From NCBI GenBank assembly GCA_003132645.1, contig PKYM01000239.1, forward strand, positions 139 through 13,509: 13,371 nucleotides of DNA, written 5' to 3'. Positions 12,664 through 13,371 of this stretch are shown here, one piece after another. Every line of letters starts with the position of its first letter. The stretch's first letter is position 1. Below the pieces are notes generated by a model. That model had not been told where the DNA came from. It was given only the letters and a program-made list of their open reading frames with translations, and made no database searches. Both the position numbers and the translations under genes were made by a program. Origin of the DNA: Actinomycetota bacterium. Lineage in GTDB: Bacteria; Actinomycetota; Thermoleophilia; UBA2241.

Positions 12664-13371
12664 CTTTGCCGCCTCGATGGCGCGTTTGCGGGCGATGTCG
12701 CGCCACTGCGCCGCCACCCACTTCTCGACGCTGTTGCCCAGGATCACGTCGCGCATGGCCTTGGCCCGTGCAGCGCGTTCGTCTGCCGGCATGGTGAGCG
12801 CCCGGTAGATGGCGTCGGCCTGCTCCTCGATGTCGAACGGGTTGACCGTCACCGCGAAGGCGCCGATCTCTTCGAAGGCGCCGGTGTTCTCGGAGAGGAT
12901 CAGCACGCCGTCCAGGATATTCACGAGCGCCCCCTCCTTGGCGACCAGGTTCATGCCGTCGAAGATCGCGTTGACCATGAGCGCGTCGTAGTGGCGGTAG
13001 GCGGCGAGGGTGGCCGGAAAGTTGTCTTCGATGCGCACGTCGAGCGGCATCCAGTCGGTGTCGCCGTGGCGCGTGTTGATCTCGGCGACCAGGTGCATGA
13101 CGCGGTCGCGGTAGGCGACGTATTCTTCGACGTCCTCGCGCGACGGCTGCAGGCGGGCGAGAAACGTGATGCGTCCCTTGAACTCGGGGTGCAGCTCGAG
13201 GAAGCGATCGAAGGCCAGAAAGCCGCGCAGGATGTTCTTGGACAGGTCGAGCCGGTCGACCCGCACGAGGAGATACTCGCGGCGCCGTTTAAGCAGCTCG
13301 CGCTCGGCGCGCGCCACGCGCGCCGAGCGCACCGCCTCATCGAGCACCTGGGGATCGATCGAGACCGGATA
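12658..13371 (-). CDS. otsA: Trehalose-6-phosphate synthase family (GT20), C-terminal part
   Basis: The last 237 residues of a GT20 enzyme are present; the start lies beyond the right edge. The visible part begins YPVSIDPQVLDE, followed by VRVDRLDLSKNILRGFLAF, the sugar-nucleotide-binding R-x4-K block of OtsA. Further on are LQPSREDVEEY, DTDWMPL and FDGMNLVAKEGALVN, which holds the DGMNLVAKE signature with the Asp and Glu that contact UDP-glucose, then LSENTGAFEEIGAFAVTVNPFD. OtsA joins UDP-glucose and glucose-6-phosphate to trehalose-6-phosphate, a stress and osmolyte precursor. In place of the usual PLRDGMNL this protein reads AIFDGMNL, so a divergent subfamily or a different donor or acceptor is possible. 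No fused OtsB phosphatase domain follows the synthase. Confidence 0.85.
   Translation of the reverse strand, partial: YPVSIDPQVLDEAVRSARVARAERELLKRRREYLLVRVDRLDLSKNILRGFLAFDRFLELHPEFKGRITFLARLQPSREDVEEYVAYRDRVMHLVAEINTRHGDTDWMPLDVRIEDNFPATLAAYRHYDALMVNAIFDGMNLVAKEGALVNILDGVLILSENTGAFEEIGAFAVTVNPFDIEEQADAIYRALTMPADERAARAKAMRDVILGNSVEKWVAAQWRDIARKRAIEAAKP

Overview
The window is GC-rich DNA with dense codirectional genes, GTG/TTG starts and Shine-Dalgarno-led operons. This suggests a high-GC Gram-positive (Actinobacteriota-like) lineage with anaerobic metabolism. That placement is an inference from composition and gene content; no rRNA or marker gene is present. I support eleven protein genes, two of them cut by the window ends.

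Layout: nine of the eleven genes lie on the minus strand in one run from 11538 down to 1. In transcription order these are larC; then fhs-fchA-folD behind a good sigma70-type promoter that overlaps the larC stop codon; then nuoE and a 1050-residue NuoF-GltD fusion behind a candidate operator/promoter region; then an Lrp/AsnC regulator, an APC-family amino-acid permease, a strong hairpin and a metallophosphoesterase (cut by the left edge). On the right, a GT4-type glycosyltransferase (plus strand, probably leaderless) converges on a trehalose-6-phosphate-synthase gene (minus strand, cut by the right edge). A shared hairpin containing both stop codons separates them.

How the genes may work together: Fhs, FchA and FolD interconvert formate, formyl-, methenyl- and methylene-tetrahydrofolate, as in the methyl branch of the Wood-Ljungdahl pathway or, in reverse, in glycine/purine fermentation. 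The FolD here lacks the lysine and glutamine expected for cyclohydrolase activity, and the separate cyclohydrolase FchA lies directly upstream, which suggests a division of labour. The NuoE plus NuoF-GltD pair has the parts of a soluble flavin/Fe-S enzyme with one NAD(H) site and one NADP(H) site. It resembles a fused, two-subunit form of the Sporomusa-type (Stn) electron-bifurcating transhydrogenase. Its position beside the C1-folate operon suggests it balances NADH, NADPH and ferredoxin for C1 metabolism. An Lrp regulator and amino-acid permease next door would suit amino-acid-derived C1 flux.

No gap longer than 300 bases lacks a gene. The two larger gaps (2573-2807 and 6502-6724) hold candidate regulatory structure. 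I saw no mobile element, CRISPR array, rRNA or intact tRNA.
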